This document shows, one piece after another, positions 24,844 through 34,670 of a DNA stretch of 64,000 nucleotides; positions within the stretch are counted from its first letter, which is position 1; every line of letters begins with the position of its first letter. Source of the DNA: Streptomyces sp. MMG1121. Lineage in GTDB: Bacteria > Actinomycetota > Actinomycetes > Streptomycetales > Streptomycetaceae. Below the pieces are notes generated by a model. It ran no database searches. It had not been told where the DNA came from and was given only the letters and a program-made list of their open reading frames with translations. The stretch spans positions 124,001 to 188,000 of the forward strand of contig NZ_LGDV01000186.1 of the NCBI RefSeq assembly GCF_001280015.1. The letters run 5' to 3'. The position numbers were made by a program, and so were the translations under genes.

Positions 24844-25884
24844 TCAGCCCCGCGGGTGGTCCTCGCGGGCCCCGCGCAGCGCGGTCAGGCAGCTGCCGAT
24901 GGCCTGCTGGAGGTCCTCCAGACGCTGGACCATGTCGTCCTCGTAGAAGTCCTGGGCGTCGTCGAAGGTCAGCTCCTCGAACGCCTTGGTGGCCTTCTGC
25001 AGGCTGCTGTAGAACTTGGTCCGCCGCTCCTGGACACGCAGGCCGGGGTCGGCCTCGACCGTCTCGGCGACGAGCGACTTCATGGTGTCGTAGGCCTCGG
25101 TGGCCCACTCGCCGGTGTCCTCGGTGTCCTCCAGCTCGTCGATCAGCGACAGATGCCGTTCGGCCTCCTCGCGCAGCTCGGCGGGGGCGTCGACGGTCTG
25201 TCCGGCCGGCGTTCTGATCTGCCCGGACTCGGCGATCTGGCGGACGTAGCCGATCCGGTCCGCGGACCGGCTCTCGGTCGCGACGGCCTTCTTCAGGTCG
25301 TCGGTGCGTACGACGTCACGCGCCAGCTCGGCCTGGAGCTCGGGGTCCTCCCGGAGCCGGTCCAGCAGGGCGGCGCGGGCCGCGCGGGCGGTGGAGGGGT
25401 CGGCGAGGATCGCGGCGCGCAGGGCGGTCGGGTTCTCCGCGACCTCCAGCGCCTTGGTGGGGCGGATGCCCTCGGCCGCGGCGGCCTCGGCGATCGCGGT
25501 GCCGCGCTCGGAGGTGGCACTGTTGCGCGAGACGTAGTAGCCCAACCACACGTCCGCGTCCGGCAGTTCGACGTCCTGTCCGGGCTGAAGCGTCTCGAAG
25601 TGCGGGACGAGTGCGTCGTCGGCGGCCCGGTCCCAGGCCTTGTAGTAGCGCATGACCCGCTCCGGGGAGCAGTCGGCCAGCTGCGCGAACTCCTTCGCCG
25701 ACACCTTCGCCGTCTCACCGGCGGCCTGCCCGCCCGGCCGCACGCTGCGGGCCACCATCAGCGCGAAGGCCCAGCCCCCGGTGCGGGCGTAGACGCCGAA
25801 CTCACGGGCGTCGCGCGCCACGAGGTCGGACAGCGGCGCTGCGGCCGGGGCGGACGTCTCGGACGGGTCGATGACCAGGGTCAC
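24844..25884 (-). CDS. Unknown soluble protein with predicted HTH and long helical body
   Basis: A 346-aa acidic protein of unknown family. Residues about 62-90 (VSAKEFAQLADCSPERVMRY then YKAWDRAAD) look like a ParB/KorB-style helix-turn-helix. The rest is charged and helical, with coiled-coil-prone stretches (RLREDPELQAELARDVVRTD, EELTFDDAQDFYEDDMVQ). GTG 25884 has AGGAG nine bases upstream; the frame continues to 25962 without signals. The promoter region carries a perfect dyad ATCGCC-5-GGCGAT, a possible self-binding site. The pseudokinase gene is 115 bases upstream in the same direction. Confidence 0.65.
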   Translation of the reverse strand: MTLVIDPSETSAPAAAPLSDLVARDAREFGVYARTGGWAFALMVARSVRPGGQAAGETAKVSAKEFAQLADCSPERVMRYYKAWDRAADDALVPHFETLQPGQDVELPDADVWLGYYVSRNSATSERGTAIAEAAAAEGIRPTKALEVAENPTALRAAILADPSTARAARAALLDRLREDPELQAELARDVVRTDDLKKAVATESRSADRIGYVRQIAESGQIRTPAGQTVDAPAELREEAERHLSLIDELEDTEDTGEWATEAYDTMKSLVAETVEADPGLRVQERRTKFYSSLQKATKAFEELTFDDAQDFYEDDMVQRLEDLQQAIGSCLTALRGAREDHPRG

Positions 25885-25947
25885 GGATGACTCTCCTGCA
25901 AGGATGGATCGAGGGACCGCATCCGGGAACGGGTGCGGACAGGAAAG

Positions 25948-25976
25948 CCTATATCGCCGCATTGGCGATGCTTTGG
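25948..25976 (-). promoter_or_regulatory. Dyad overlapping promoter of the HTH protein gene
   Basis: ATCGCC (25953-25958) and GGCGAT (25964-25969) form a perfect inverted repeat with a 5-base spacer. On the minus strand TATAGG (25948-25953) is a possible -10, so the dyad would sit between -35 and -10. A repressor site is the natural reading. Confidence 0.45.
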
Positions 25977-25998
25977 CGGGACGGTGCGGTCGCGGCCG

Positions 25999-27567
25999 TC
26001 AGGCCCTCGGTACGCGGAACGTCGCGAGGAAGGTCTTCAGCGCCAGCCGGTTCCCGGTGGCGTCCCAGGCCGTGGCCGCGGTGGTGAAGCGCAGTGAGAA
26101 ACCCCGGTGGCCGCCGAGCAGGAAACCGCGCCCGAAGGTGTGCACCCGGGCGTCCCCGGTGCCCGCCAGCCACTCCAGGTCGGCGGCCCGGTGACCCTGG
26201 TACGTGGTGGCCCGCACGGAGCCGACGCGCTGGTAGCCGGGGAGCCGCTCCAGCTGCGGTTCGACGTCGTCGCGCCAGACGGCGACCGGGTCCGGGCCGA
26301 CGCGCTCGCTGTAGGTGACCGCGAGCGTGGGGGCGCCGCCGCCCGGGCCGAAGGTGACGCGGTAGGCGTCCGTGACCCGCGAGGTGACGAGCCGCTTCCA
26401 GCCATGGGGCAGGGCCACGGAGAAGCCCTCGGGGGCGGTGTAGCGGTGATAGCCGGCGGGCAGGGCGGCCGGAGCCGGCGCCGAGGCGGTCGCTGTGGGG
26501 GTCGGTGTGGCGGTGGGTGTCGCGGGGTGTCGGCCGGTCGGGGTGGCCGAGGCGGCGGGGCGCTCCGGCTCGTGCGCGGCGCCGGTGCCCGGCAGCCGGT
26601 GGGTCGCGGCCAGGGCGGCGACGGCGACGGCGATCACGGTCAGCGCGCTGCCGGCGGCCACGGCCCGTCTGCTCCCCTCGCGCCCGGCGAGCCGCATGCT
26701 CGGGTACCCGCCGCGCAGCCGGGGCACGAGGGCCGGCCGCCGGTCCTCCTCGCCGTCCTCGTCGAGTGCCCGGGTCAGGGCCGCGCGGACCACCGGCCGG
26801 GTCAGCCGCTCCCGCGAGTTCTTCCGCAGCAGCCCCTGCACGGCCTGGGCGAGCGGGCCCGCGCGCAGCGGGGTGCGCAGCGGCAGCCGGTCCACCGCCT
26901 TCAGGGTGGCCTCGGGCCGGCCCCGGTCCCGGAACGGCGGCCGGCCCTCCACCATCGTGTACAGCAGCGCGCCCAGCGCCCACAGGTCGGCGGCCGGGCC
27001 GATGCGTTCGTCGCGGGCCTGCTCCGGCGAGGCGTACGACGGTGCCGTCAGCCGTGGCACCAGGGTGGCCCCGGCCAGTCCGAACCCGGTGACGACGACC
27101 GGGCCGCCGTCCCGCACGAAGACCTGGCCGGGGCTCAGCTCGCCGTGCGTGATGCCCTCGTCGTGCGCGACCTGGAGCAGATCGAGCAGCTCCAGACCGA
27201 TCCGGGCCGCCCGTACCGGGTGGAACGAGCCCTCGCGGTCCAGGAGTTCGCACAGCGGCGTGCCGTCGATCCACTCCGTGACCGTCCACAGGGTGCCCGC
27301 CTCCACCACGGCGTCCACGACCGTGGCGACCTGTCCGGGACGCAGCAGCCGCATGGTCTGCGAGGTCCGCACGACCCGGGCCGTCACCCGGCGCACGGTC
27401 TCCTCGGCGCAGGCCTCCGGCAGCGCGGTCTGGGCCACCAGCCGGGGCTGCGCCGCCGCCACGTCCTCGGCGTACCACCACAGGCGGTTCGTCTCGCGGG
27501 CGAAGACCTCCAGGAGCCGGTACCGTCCGGCGGCCAACTCGTGTGCGGAGACGTGCGCCTTGACCAT
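25999..27567 (-). CDS. Membrane-anchored Ser/Thr pseudokinase with extracytoplasmic domain
   Basis: A 522-aa protein with a Hanks-kinase fold (about 12-270), one transmembrane helix (about 302-323), a Thr/Pro-rich linker and a ~150-residue C-terminal extracytoplasmic domain. The catalytic residues are degenerate. There is no glycine loop (LEVFARETNRLWW); the ATP Lys region reads LVAQT; the catalytic loop is HGELSPGQ (141-148) instead of HRDLKPxN; and DFG is GFG (161-163). SPEQ and the DLWALG helix remain. ATP transfer is therefore improbable; a scaffold or lipid-II/ligand sensor in the manner of MviN-partner pseudokinases is possible. ATG 27567 is chosen because GAGGG lies seven bases upstream. 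Confidence 0.85.
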   Translation of the reverse strand: MVKAHVSAHELAAGRYRLLEVFARETNRLWWYAEDVAAAQPRLVAQTALPEACAEETVRRVTARVVRTSQTMRLLRPGQVATVVDAVVEAGTLWTVTEWIDGTPLCELLDREGSFHPVRAARIGLELLDLLQVAHDEGITHGELSPGQVFVRDGGPVVVTGFGLAGATLVPRLTAPSYASPEQARDERIGPAADLWALGALLYTMVEGRPPFRDRGRPEATLKAVDRLPLRTPLRAGPLAQAVQGLLRKNSRERLTRPVVRAALTRALDEDGEEDRRPALVPRLRGGYPSMRLAGREGSRRAVAAGSALTVIAVAVAALAATHRLPGTGAAHEPERPAASATPTGRHPATPTATPTPTATASAPAPAALPAGYHRYTAPEGFSVALPHGWKRLVTSRVTDAYRVTFGPGGGAPTLAVTYSERVGPDPVAVWRDDVEPQLERLPGYQRVGSVRATTYQGHRAADLEWLAGTGDARVHTFGRGFLLGGHRGFSLRFTTAATAWDATGNRLALKTFLATFRVPRA

Positions 27568-27729
27568 GGTCATCCCTCGCTGAGACCCCTGCTTCGTGTC
27601 TCCCAGGGGTACGCGGGGCGCGTGGGGGTGCGTTCAAAGAATTCCCGGATGCGCCCCCTTTTCCGTGGATTCCGGGACGCGTCCCGCCGTGTGGAGTCCG
27701 GAGCGCGCCCCGCGCCGCTCACTCGCCGC

Positions 27730-28698
27730 TCACATCAGCCCGAACCGGTCGGCCCACCCGGTCAGTTCCCGGGGTGTCGTGTTGCCGCCGCACACCACGA
27801 GTCCCAGCCGGGCGCCGTCGCCGACCCGGTCCAGCACCTGCCGGGCCGCCGGCAGCAGACAGCCCGCGGCCGGCTCGGCCCACACCTTGGCGTGGCCGGC
27901 GAGGTCCAGACAGCCCTGCACGGCGTCCCGGTCCGGGACCACCAGTACCTCCTCGACCAGGGCCCGGACACGGTCGTAGGTCAGCTGGGACACGGCGGGC
28001 GCGCTGAGCGTGGTGACCAGGGACGACAGCGGCACCGGCACCGGTCCGCCCGCCTTCAGCGCGCCGGACATGGCCTCGGCGCCCTCCGTCTCCACGCCCC
28101 ACACGCGCACCCCCGGCCGCCGGGCGGCGAGCGCCACCGCGATCCCCGCGATCAGACCGCCACCGCCGATGCTGACGACGACGTCCGTCAGTCCGGCCGC
28201 GTCCGTGACGTCCTCGGCCAGCTCCAGCCCGACCGTGCCCTGCCCCGCGATGACGACCGGGTCGTCGAACGGGTGGACCAGGGTCAGCCCCTCGTCCCGC
28301 AGCCGCGTCACCAGCTGGAACGCGCTGTCCATACCGTCGGTCAGCCGCACCGACGCCCCGGCCGCCCCGGCGAGTTCGATGGAGCGCGCGGGTGCGGTCC
28401 GGGGCATCACCACGGTCGCCTTCACATCGAGGGCGGCCGCCATCACCGCGAGGGCGATGCCGTGGTTGCCGCCGCTGACCGCGACCACGCCCGCCGCCCG
28501 CTCGGCCTCGCCCAGCGACAGCAGTTTCGCCGTGGCCCCGCGCGCCTTGAACGAGCCGGTGCGCTGGAGCAGTTCGAGCTTGGTGGTGACCGGGACGCCG
28601 AGCAGCTCGGTCAGCCCCGGACTCGGTACGGTCGGCGTCCGTACGACGTGTCCGGCGATGCGTTCCGCGGCGGCTTCGATGTCCGAGATGCCGATCAA
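27730..28698 (-). CDS. PLP-dependent threonine/serine dehydratase
   Basis: A 322-aa fold-type II PLP enzyme. The Schiff-base Lys is in RTGSFKARGA (K51), the cofactor Asn loop is VSGGNHGIA, and the phosphate cradle is VVVSIGGGGLIAG. It catalyses deamination of L-Thr or L-Ser (or racemisation) and lacks a C-terminal ACT domain, so it is the catabolic, non-isoleucine-inhibited type. Stop TGA at 27730. The gene is isolated, in the same direction as its neighbours, with about 100 bases on either side that show nothing else. Confidence 0.88.
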   Translation of the reverse strand: MIGISDIEAAAERIAGHVVRTPTVPSPGLTELLGVPVTTKLELLQRTGSFKARGATAKLLSLGEAERAAGVVAVSGGNHGIALAVMAAALDVKATVVMPRTAPARSIELAGAAGASVRLTDGMDSAFQLVTRLRDEGLTLVHPFDDPVVIAGQGTVGLELAEDVTDAAGLTDVVVSIGGGGLIAGIAVALAARRPGVRVWGVETEGAEAMSGALKAGGPVPVPLSSLVTTLSAPAVSQLTYDRVRALVEEVLVVPDRDAVQGCLDLAGHAKVWAEPAAGCLLPAARQVLDRVGDGARLGLVVCGGNTTPRELTGWADRFGLM

Positions 28699-28801
28699 GG
28701 TGCCTCACCCTTCCGGCGCGGGGGTGGGAACCGCGCCCCTCGCACCCTGACCCGCGAGGACTCCCCAGGTCAACACCGTTTCACCGGCGTCCCGCAGGGC
28801 C

Positions 28802-29821
28802 TCACAGCTCGCGGCTGACCAGGTGGTCGAGGAGTCCGAGCAGGTCACCGGTGGCTCCGGCGGCCAGGGGCAGGCCCGTGAGGAGTTCCCGGGCGGTGGC
28901 CGTGTGCGCGCGGGCCTCGGCCAGTGCCGCTTCGCGGCCGCCCACCGCCTCGATCAGCGCCGCCGCCTCCGCGGCCCGCCCCGGGCGGCCGAGCAGCCCG
29001 GGCAGCCGGTGGGCCGCGGGAGAACCCAGCGCGACCAGCACCGGGAACGTCATCTTGCGCTCGCGCAGATCACCGCCCGCCGGCTTGCCGGTGACGGCCG
29101 GGTCGCCCCAGATCCCCAGCACGTCGTCGACCAGCTGGAACGCGATGCCGAGCTGTCGTCCGGCCTGCTCCAGCGCGGTGACCGTGGCCTCGGACGCCCC
29201 GCCGAGCGCGGCGCCCAGTGCGACGGCACAGCCCAGCAGGGCACCGGTCTTGCCCTCCACCATCGCCCGGTACTCCTCGGGCGTCACGCGCTCCGGGCCG
29301 GTGCCGGGCCGGGCGGCGAACAGCAGGTCGTCGGCCTGGCCGCGCACCAGGTCGGCGAGGGCTGCCGAGAGCAGCCGCACGGCCCCGGGACCCTGGGGTG
29401 CGCAGGCGAGCGTCTCCACCGCGAGGGCGAACAGGGCGTCCCCGGCCAGCACCGCGGGTCCGGTGCCGTATGCCTTCCACACGGCCGGGCGGCGCCGCCG
29501 GGTCCCGTCGCCGTCCATGATGTCGTCGTGCAGCAGCGAGAAGGCGTGCACCAGCTCCACCGCGACCGCCGCCGGGACACCGGCCCGGCCGTCGGCGCCC
29601 GCCGCCTCGGCGCCCAGCACCGCGAGCGCCTGCCGTACGCCCTTGCCGCCCGGTGCGGCCGCGGGCGCCCCGCCGACCTCGCACCAGCCGAAGGAGTACG
29701 CGGCCATCTCGGCCACCCACGGATGCAGCCCGCCCACCGCCCGCTCCAGCGCCGGTCGCACCAACTCCCGGCAGCGGTCGAGGACTTCGGACGCGGAGGG
29801 CGGTGCTTGGACGGTGGTCAC
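28802..29821 (-). CDS. Polyprenyl diphosphate synthase family protein
   Basis: A 339-aa trans-isoprenyl diphosphate synthase. The first Asp-rich motif is LLHDDIMDGD (Asp99, Asp100, Asp103) and the second is QLVDDVLGIWGD; GKTGALL and RERKMTFPVL (DLRERKMT) are the conserved Lys regions. Small residues before the first motif would set chain length, but I cannot predict the product. GTG 29821 overlaps the stop of the TPR gene as GTGA, so the two are translationally coupled. There is no terpene cyclase beside it; the MIB cyclase 17 kb away uses C10 precursor, and a link is speculative. Confidence 0.9.
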   Translation of the reverse strand: MTTVQAPPSASEVLDRCRELVRPALERAVGGLHPWVAEMAAYSFGWCEVGGAPAAAPGGKGVRQALAVLGAEAAGADGRAGVPAAVAVELVHAFSLLHDDIMDGDGTRRRRPAVWKAYGTGPAVLAGDALFALAVETLACAPQGPGAVRLLSAALADLVRGQADDLLFAARPGTGPERVTPEEYRAMVEGKTGALLGCAVALGAALGGASEATVTALEQAGRQLGIAFQLVDDVLGIWGDPAVTGKPAGGDLRERKMTFPVLVALGSPAAHRLPGLLGRPGRAAEAAALIEAVGGREAALAEARAHTATARELLTGLPLAAGATGDLLGLLDHLVSREL

Positions 29822-30918
29822 CGGGCGACCTCCGTGTCGAACTCCGCACCGTGCTCGGCGCCGTGCTCCGCGTCGTGCTCCGTGTCGAGATCCCGGTCGA
29901 GGCGGAACTCCTGCTGGGCCCGGGCGACCATCTCGCGTGCGTGCTTCAGTCCGCTGCGCTCCAACGTCCTTGCCAGATCGGCGAGTTCGGCCGCCGTCTC
30001 GGCGTGGTCCCGGCCGAGCCGCGCCAGCGACTTGGCGAGGCCCAGCCGGGCCAGCGCCTCACCGCGCGGCTCGCTCATCGCGCGGAACTCCTCCAGCGCC
30101 AGCTCGTACAGATCCCGCGCCTCGGTGTAACGCCCGGCGCGGTAGAGGACGTTGCCGCGCATCTTGTGGTTGTAGGCGAGCGCGCTGGACAGGTTCATCG
30201 CCCGGCAGCCGGCCTCCGCCCGGGACAGCAGCTCCAGCGCCCGTTCGGTGTCCCCGTCGCGGACCGAGAGGATGTCGGCGAGGCCGCGCAGCGCCCAGGC
30301 GTGCCCCCGCCGGTCCTCGGCCCGCTCGGCTATCTCCGCCGCTTCCTCGAACAGGGCGTACGCCCGGTCGTGGTCCCCGGTGTTGCGGTGCATCTGCGCG
30401 ATGCCCTCCAGCGCCCACACCGTGTGCCGGGCCTCCCCGCGCCGCCGGGCCTCGGCCAGCAGCTGCTCGTGCAGCCGGCCCACCGCCTCGTAGTCGCCCT
30501 GGATACGGCCGGTCTCCGCGAGCCCCGCCAGCGAGTAGCCGCGGCACACGACGTCCCCGCCGCGCTCGCCGAGTTCGGCCGCGAGCCCGAGCAGCCGCCA
30601 GGCCAGTGGGAACGCCCCGCGCTGGCGGGCGAGGGTGCCGCCGCTCCACAGGGCCCACGCCATCGCGCCGGTGTCGCCGGCCTCGCGGGCGGCACGGTAA
30701 CTCGCCTTCCAGGCCCGGTCAGCGTCCTCGATCCGGCCGAGCCGCCGCTGTGCCTCGGCGACGGCGAGCCCGCAGCGGGCCGCCTCGGCGGGCCGGCCGG
30801 ACCGTTCGGCCTCACGCAGCCGCTCGGTGCCCTCGGCCAGCACGTCGACCAGCGAGGAGTTCACGGACAGGGTGGTCAGGGCGCCCTGGTACTCCGGGGC
30901 GAAAGCCTTGCCGTACAT
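29818..30918 (-). CDS. Tetratricopeptide-repeat protein
   Basis: A 366-aa all-helical protein built of TPR-like repeats of about 40 residues (for example GEARHTVWALEGIAQMHRNT, RGHAWALRGLADILSVRDGD, YNHKMRGNVLYRAGRYTEAR). The C-terminus ends in a short acidic repeat DTEHDAEHGAEHGAEFDTE. No DNA-binding or ATPase domain is present, unlike AfsR-type regulators. A protein-protein scaffold is the likely role. AAAGG lies five bases before ATG 30918; an upstream GTG 30936 falls within the operator-like repeats. It is translationally coupled to the prenyl synthase, suggesting the two proteins work together. Confidence 0.78.
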   Translation of the reverse strand: MYGKAFAPEYQGALTTLSVNSSLVDVLAEGTERLREAERSGRPAEAARCGLAVAEAQRRLGRIEDADRAWKASYRAAREAGDTGAMAWALWSGGTLARQRGAFPLAWRLLGLAAELGERGGDVVCRGYSLAGLAETGRIQGDYEAVGRLHEQLLAEARRRGEARHTVWALEGIAQMHRNTGDHDRAYALFEEAAEIAERAEDRRGHAWALRGLADILSVRDGDTERALELLSRAEAGCRAMNLSSALAYNHKMRGNVLYRAGRYTEARDLYELALEEFRAMSEPRGEALARLGLAKSLARLGRDHAETAAELADLARTLERSGLKHAREMVARAQQEFRLDRDLDTEHDAEHGAEHGAEFDTEVAR

Positions 30919-30928
30919 ACGCACCTTT

Positions 30929-30973
30929 CTATACACGGAGCGTATACATCCTGCGTATACATCACGTGTATAG
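30929..30973. promoter_or_regulatory. Symmetric GTATAC repeat cluster upstream of TPR/prenyl synthase operon
   Basis: Outer arms CTATACACG (30929-30937) and CGTGTATAG (30965-30973) are a perfect 9-bp inverted repeat. Between them GCGTATACATC occurs twice (30940-30950, 30953-30963) at 13-bp spacing. Four TATAC-type half-sites are thus arranged about every 13 bp and end 11 bases before ATG 30918. Confidence 0.7.
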
Positions 30974-30985
30974 GGATCGGGAAAT

Positions 30986-31010
30986 CGCCCCGGCCCAGGA
31001 GGCCGGGGCG
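30986..31010 (-). terminator. Perfect 10-bp hairpin after AIM24 gene
   Basis: CGCCCCGGCC (30986-30995) pairs with GGCCGGGGCG (31001-31010) around CAGGA. It lies about 80 bp downstream of the AIM24 stop and insulates the TPR operon promoter. Confidence 0.75.
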
Positions 31011-31088
31011 GTCATCGGTCTGTTGTCGATCAAGACGCCGGTACGGCGGCGGGGGTTGCCCGTGCGGCGCGGATCACCTTGTGAAGGT

Positions 31089-31775
31089 TCAGTGCTGCTG
31101 GGCCTTCTGCGGGGTCGCCTCGCTCGGGCGTACCACGACGAACCCCTCGCCCTGGAGCATCAGTTGCACGGCCTCGCCCGAGCCGCCGCGCAGCATGGAG
31201 CCGAGGGACTGGGAGCGGTGCAGCGAGGTCTGCAGGTGCGCGGTCCAGCCGACCACCGCGTCCGTGTCGACGTACACCGGGGACTGCGCGGAGACCGGGA
31301 TGACCAGCGGATTGCCCTCGCAGACCAGACCGAGCCGGCCCTGCCCGCTGAACACGCTGTTGAACAGCCCGCCGCCGGCGATGCCCGAGCCCTTCACCGT
31401 CTTGATCTCGTACGACAGCGAGGCGTCGAAGCACAGCACGTTGCGGCCGTTGACCGTGAACTGGTCGCCGGGCTCCACCTCGACGATGAAACAGTTCTGC
31501 GCCTCGTGCGCGAACCAGGCCTCGCCCTGTCCGCGCACCGCCATCAGGGGCAGTCCCTCACCGGTGACCGCACGCTTGAGCATGCCGCCGACGCCCTGGC
31601 CCTTGCGCTCGAACTTCAGGTCGCCCCGGTAGGCGACCATCGCGCCCTGGCGGGCGTACATCTCGCCGCTGACCGTGTACCGGACGCACTTGGCGTTCTC
31701 GACGGACATGCCTGCCTGCGTGGCCGGCTGCACCACGTGCTCACTGGAAAAGAGATCACCCTTCATGCCGCGCAT
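31089..31775 (-). CDS. AIM24-family protein
   Basis: A 228-aa protein of the AIM24/TerD-associated beta-helix-like family. Typical segments are YTVSGEMYARQGAMVAYRGD, GEGLPLMAVRGQGEAWFAHE and VNGRNVLCFDASLSYEI. Mitochondrial AIM24 affects inner-membrane organisation; the bacterial role is not established. No signal peptide is present. It is followed by a strong hairpin and preceded by the TerD-CAP gene, 47 bases away in the same direction, so the two are probably co-expressed. ATG 31775 is used; ATG 31766 is an equally plausible start. Confidence 0.88.
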   Translation of the reverse strand: MRGMKGDLFSSEHVVQPATQAGMSVENAKCVRYTVSGEMYARQGAMVAYRGDLKFERKGQGVGGMLKRAVTGEGLPLMAVRGQGEAWFAHEAQNCFIVEVEPGDQFTVNGRNVLCFDASLSYEIKTVKGSGIAGGGLFNSVFSGQGRLGLVCEGNPLVIPVSAQSPVYVDTDAVVGWTAHLQTSLHRSQSLGSMLRGGSGEAVQLMLQGEGFVVVRPSEATPQKAQQH

Positions 31776-31822
31776 GGTGTCCCGGAACCTGCCGTTCCGC
31801 CAAGATCACGGAGCGTGGCCGG

Positions 31823-33124
31823 TCAGCCACCGAACAGCTGGGTCCAGTAGGTGCCTGCCCGGCCGCCGCCCGCGAAGCCGATGCCCAGGTGGCCGAACTC
31901 CCGCTTGAGGATGTTGGCCCGGTGCCCCGGGCTGTTCATCCAGCCCGACACGACCTCGGCGGGGGAGCGCTGGCCGCAGGCGATGTTCTCGCCGATGGTG
32001 CGTCTGCGGGAACCCGCCGCGGCGGCCCGGTCCCAGGGCTGGGCACCGTCGGGGGAGGTGTGGGCGTAGAAGTCGCGGGCCACCATGTCCGCGCAGTGCG
32101 CCTGCGCGGCCGCCGTGAGCAGCGGGTCGACGGCCAGCGGGGGAAGACCGGCCCGCCCGCGCTCGGTGTTGGTGAGCGCGACGACCTCGGCGGCCGTGCG
32201 GGACAGCGCGTCCGGGGTCAGGGGAGCGGCCCACAGTGCGGTCCAGTACCGGTCGCCCGCGTCGGCGTGGGCCAGGGCGGCATGCCGGAAGGCCGGATCG
32301 AGCAGAGTCCGCCGGGAGCGCTCGGAGCCGAGGCAGTACTCCACGAACTCCGCCGGAGTGCGCGGCCCGGAGACGAGATGCTCGCCGACGCCGATGTACG
32401 CGTATCCGGCGCCGGTGATCCGCTGATGGACCGAGACGCCGTCCCGCCCCTCGGCCCCGAGCCGCCCGGCATCCGCCATGGCCCGGGCGTGCGAGCGCGC
32501 GGCGGAGGCGAGGCGCGGATCGAGGGCGATGCGCGGTGAACCGGCTTGTATACGGGCCGAGTTGACCAGCCGGAGGAAGTCGTCGGCGGCGGTGGAGGGG
32601 GAACCGGGCGAACGCGGCGCCGGTACGGCCGCCCGGTCCTGCCCGCCGTCGTCGCGGACGTCCACACCGAAGTTCCGGGCGAGTCCGGCCAGCCCGTCGG
32701 CGTACCCCTGCCCGATCGCCCGCAGCTTCCAGCCGGAGCCCGCCCGCAGATACAGCTCGGCGATCAGCAGCACCGTCTCCGGACCGGGAGGCGGCGGCGT
32801 GAACCGGGCCACCGCACGGCCGGCTCCGTCGGCGACCTCGAGCCGGGGAGCGGACAGCCGCGCCCCTGGCTCGGCGGCGCTCACGACGACGGTGACCCGG
32901 CACGCGCCGGCCCGCAGCCGCCCCGGCTCGACGGCGAGGGTGTCACCGCGCAGCCGTACCCCGGGCGCATCGGGCTGGTTGTAGAACACGAAGTCGGCAT
33001 CGGACCCGACCTTGCCGTCCGCCCCCGTGACGAGGGCGGACACATCGAACTCCCCGCCGACCCGGAGCCGTACCGCGCCCTCGGGCAGGACCAGGTTCCC
33101 TCCGGCCGTCAACTCCTGCGTCAT
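31823..33124 (-). CDS. TerD domain fused to two CAP (SCP/PR-1) domains
   Basis: A 433-aa fusion. Residues about 1-165 are a TerD-type calcium-binding-like beta domain (LTAGGNLVLPEGAVRLRVGG, DADFVFYNQPDAPG, GPETVLLIAELYLR). The next part holds two CAP domains. The first (about 180-300: DDFLRLVNSARIQAG, RLASAARSHARAMADAG, YIGVGEHLVSGPRTPAEFVE) and the second (about 308-433: LTNTERGRAGLPPL, HCADMVARDFYAHTSPDG, RTIGENIACGQRSPAEVVSG, NSPGHRANIL) align with each other. CAP proteins are usually secreted, yet no signal peptide exists here. ATG 33124 is the start; the frame continues artificially into the next gene's antisense. Confidence 0.85.
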   Translation of the reverse strand: MTQELTAGGNLVLPEGAVRLRVGGEFDVSALVTGADGKVGSDADFVFYNQPDAPGVRLRGDTLAVEPGRLRAGACRVTVVVSAAEPGARLSAPRLEVADGAGRAVARFTPPPPGPETVLLIAELYLRAGSGWKLRAIGQGYADGLAGLARNFGVDVRDDGGQDRAAVPAPRSPGSPSTAADDFLRLVNSARIQAGSPRIALDPRLASAARSHARAMADAGRLGAEGRDGVSVHQRITGAGYAYIGVGEHLVSGPRTPAEFVEYCLGSERSRRTLLDPAFRHAALAHADAGDRYWTALWAAPLTPDALSRTAAEVVALTNTERGRAGLPPLAVDPLLTAAAQAHCADMVARDFYAHTSPDGAQPWDRAAAAGSRRRTIGENIACGQRSPAEVVSGWMNSPGHRANILKREFGHLGIGFAGGGRAGTYWTQLFGG

Positions 33125-33159
33125 GCCTGCCAACCTAGAGGGGCGCGGGGCTGTACCGC

Positions 33160-34670
<1,511 letters not shown>

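Noticed and set aside
28802..29821. Prenyl synthase as an encapsulin cargo protein
   Set aside because: Some family 2 encapsulins carry a polyprenyl synthase cargo, but this one lacks the disordered cargo-loading N-terminus and is about 16 kb from the shell gene.
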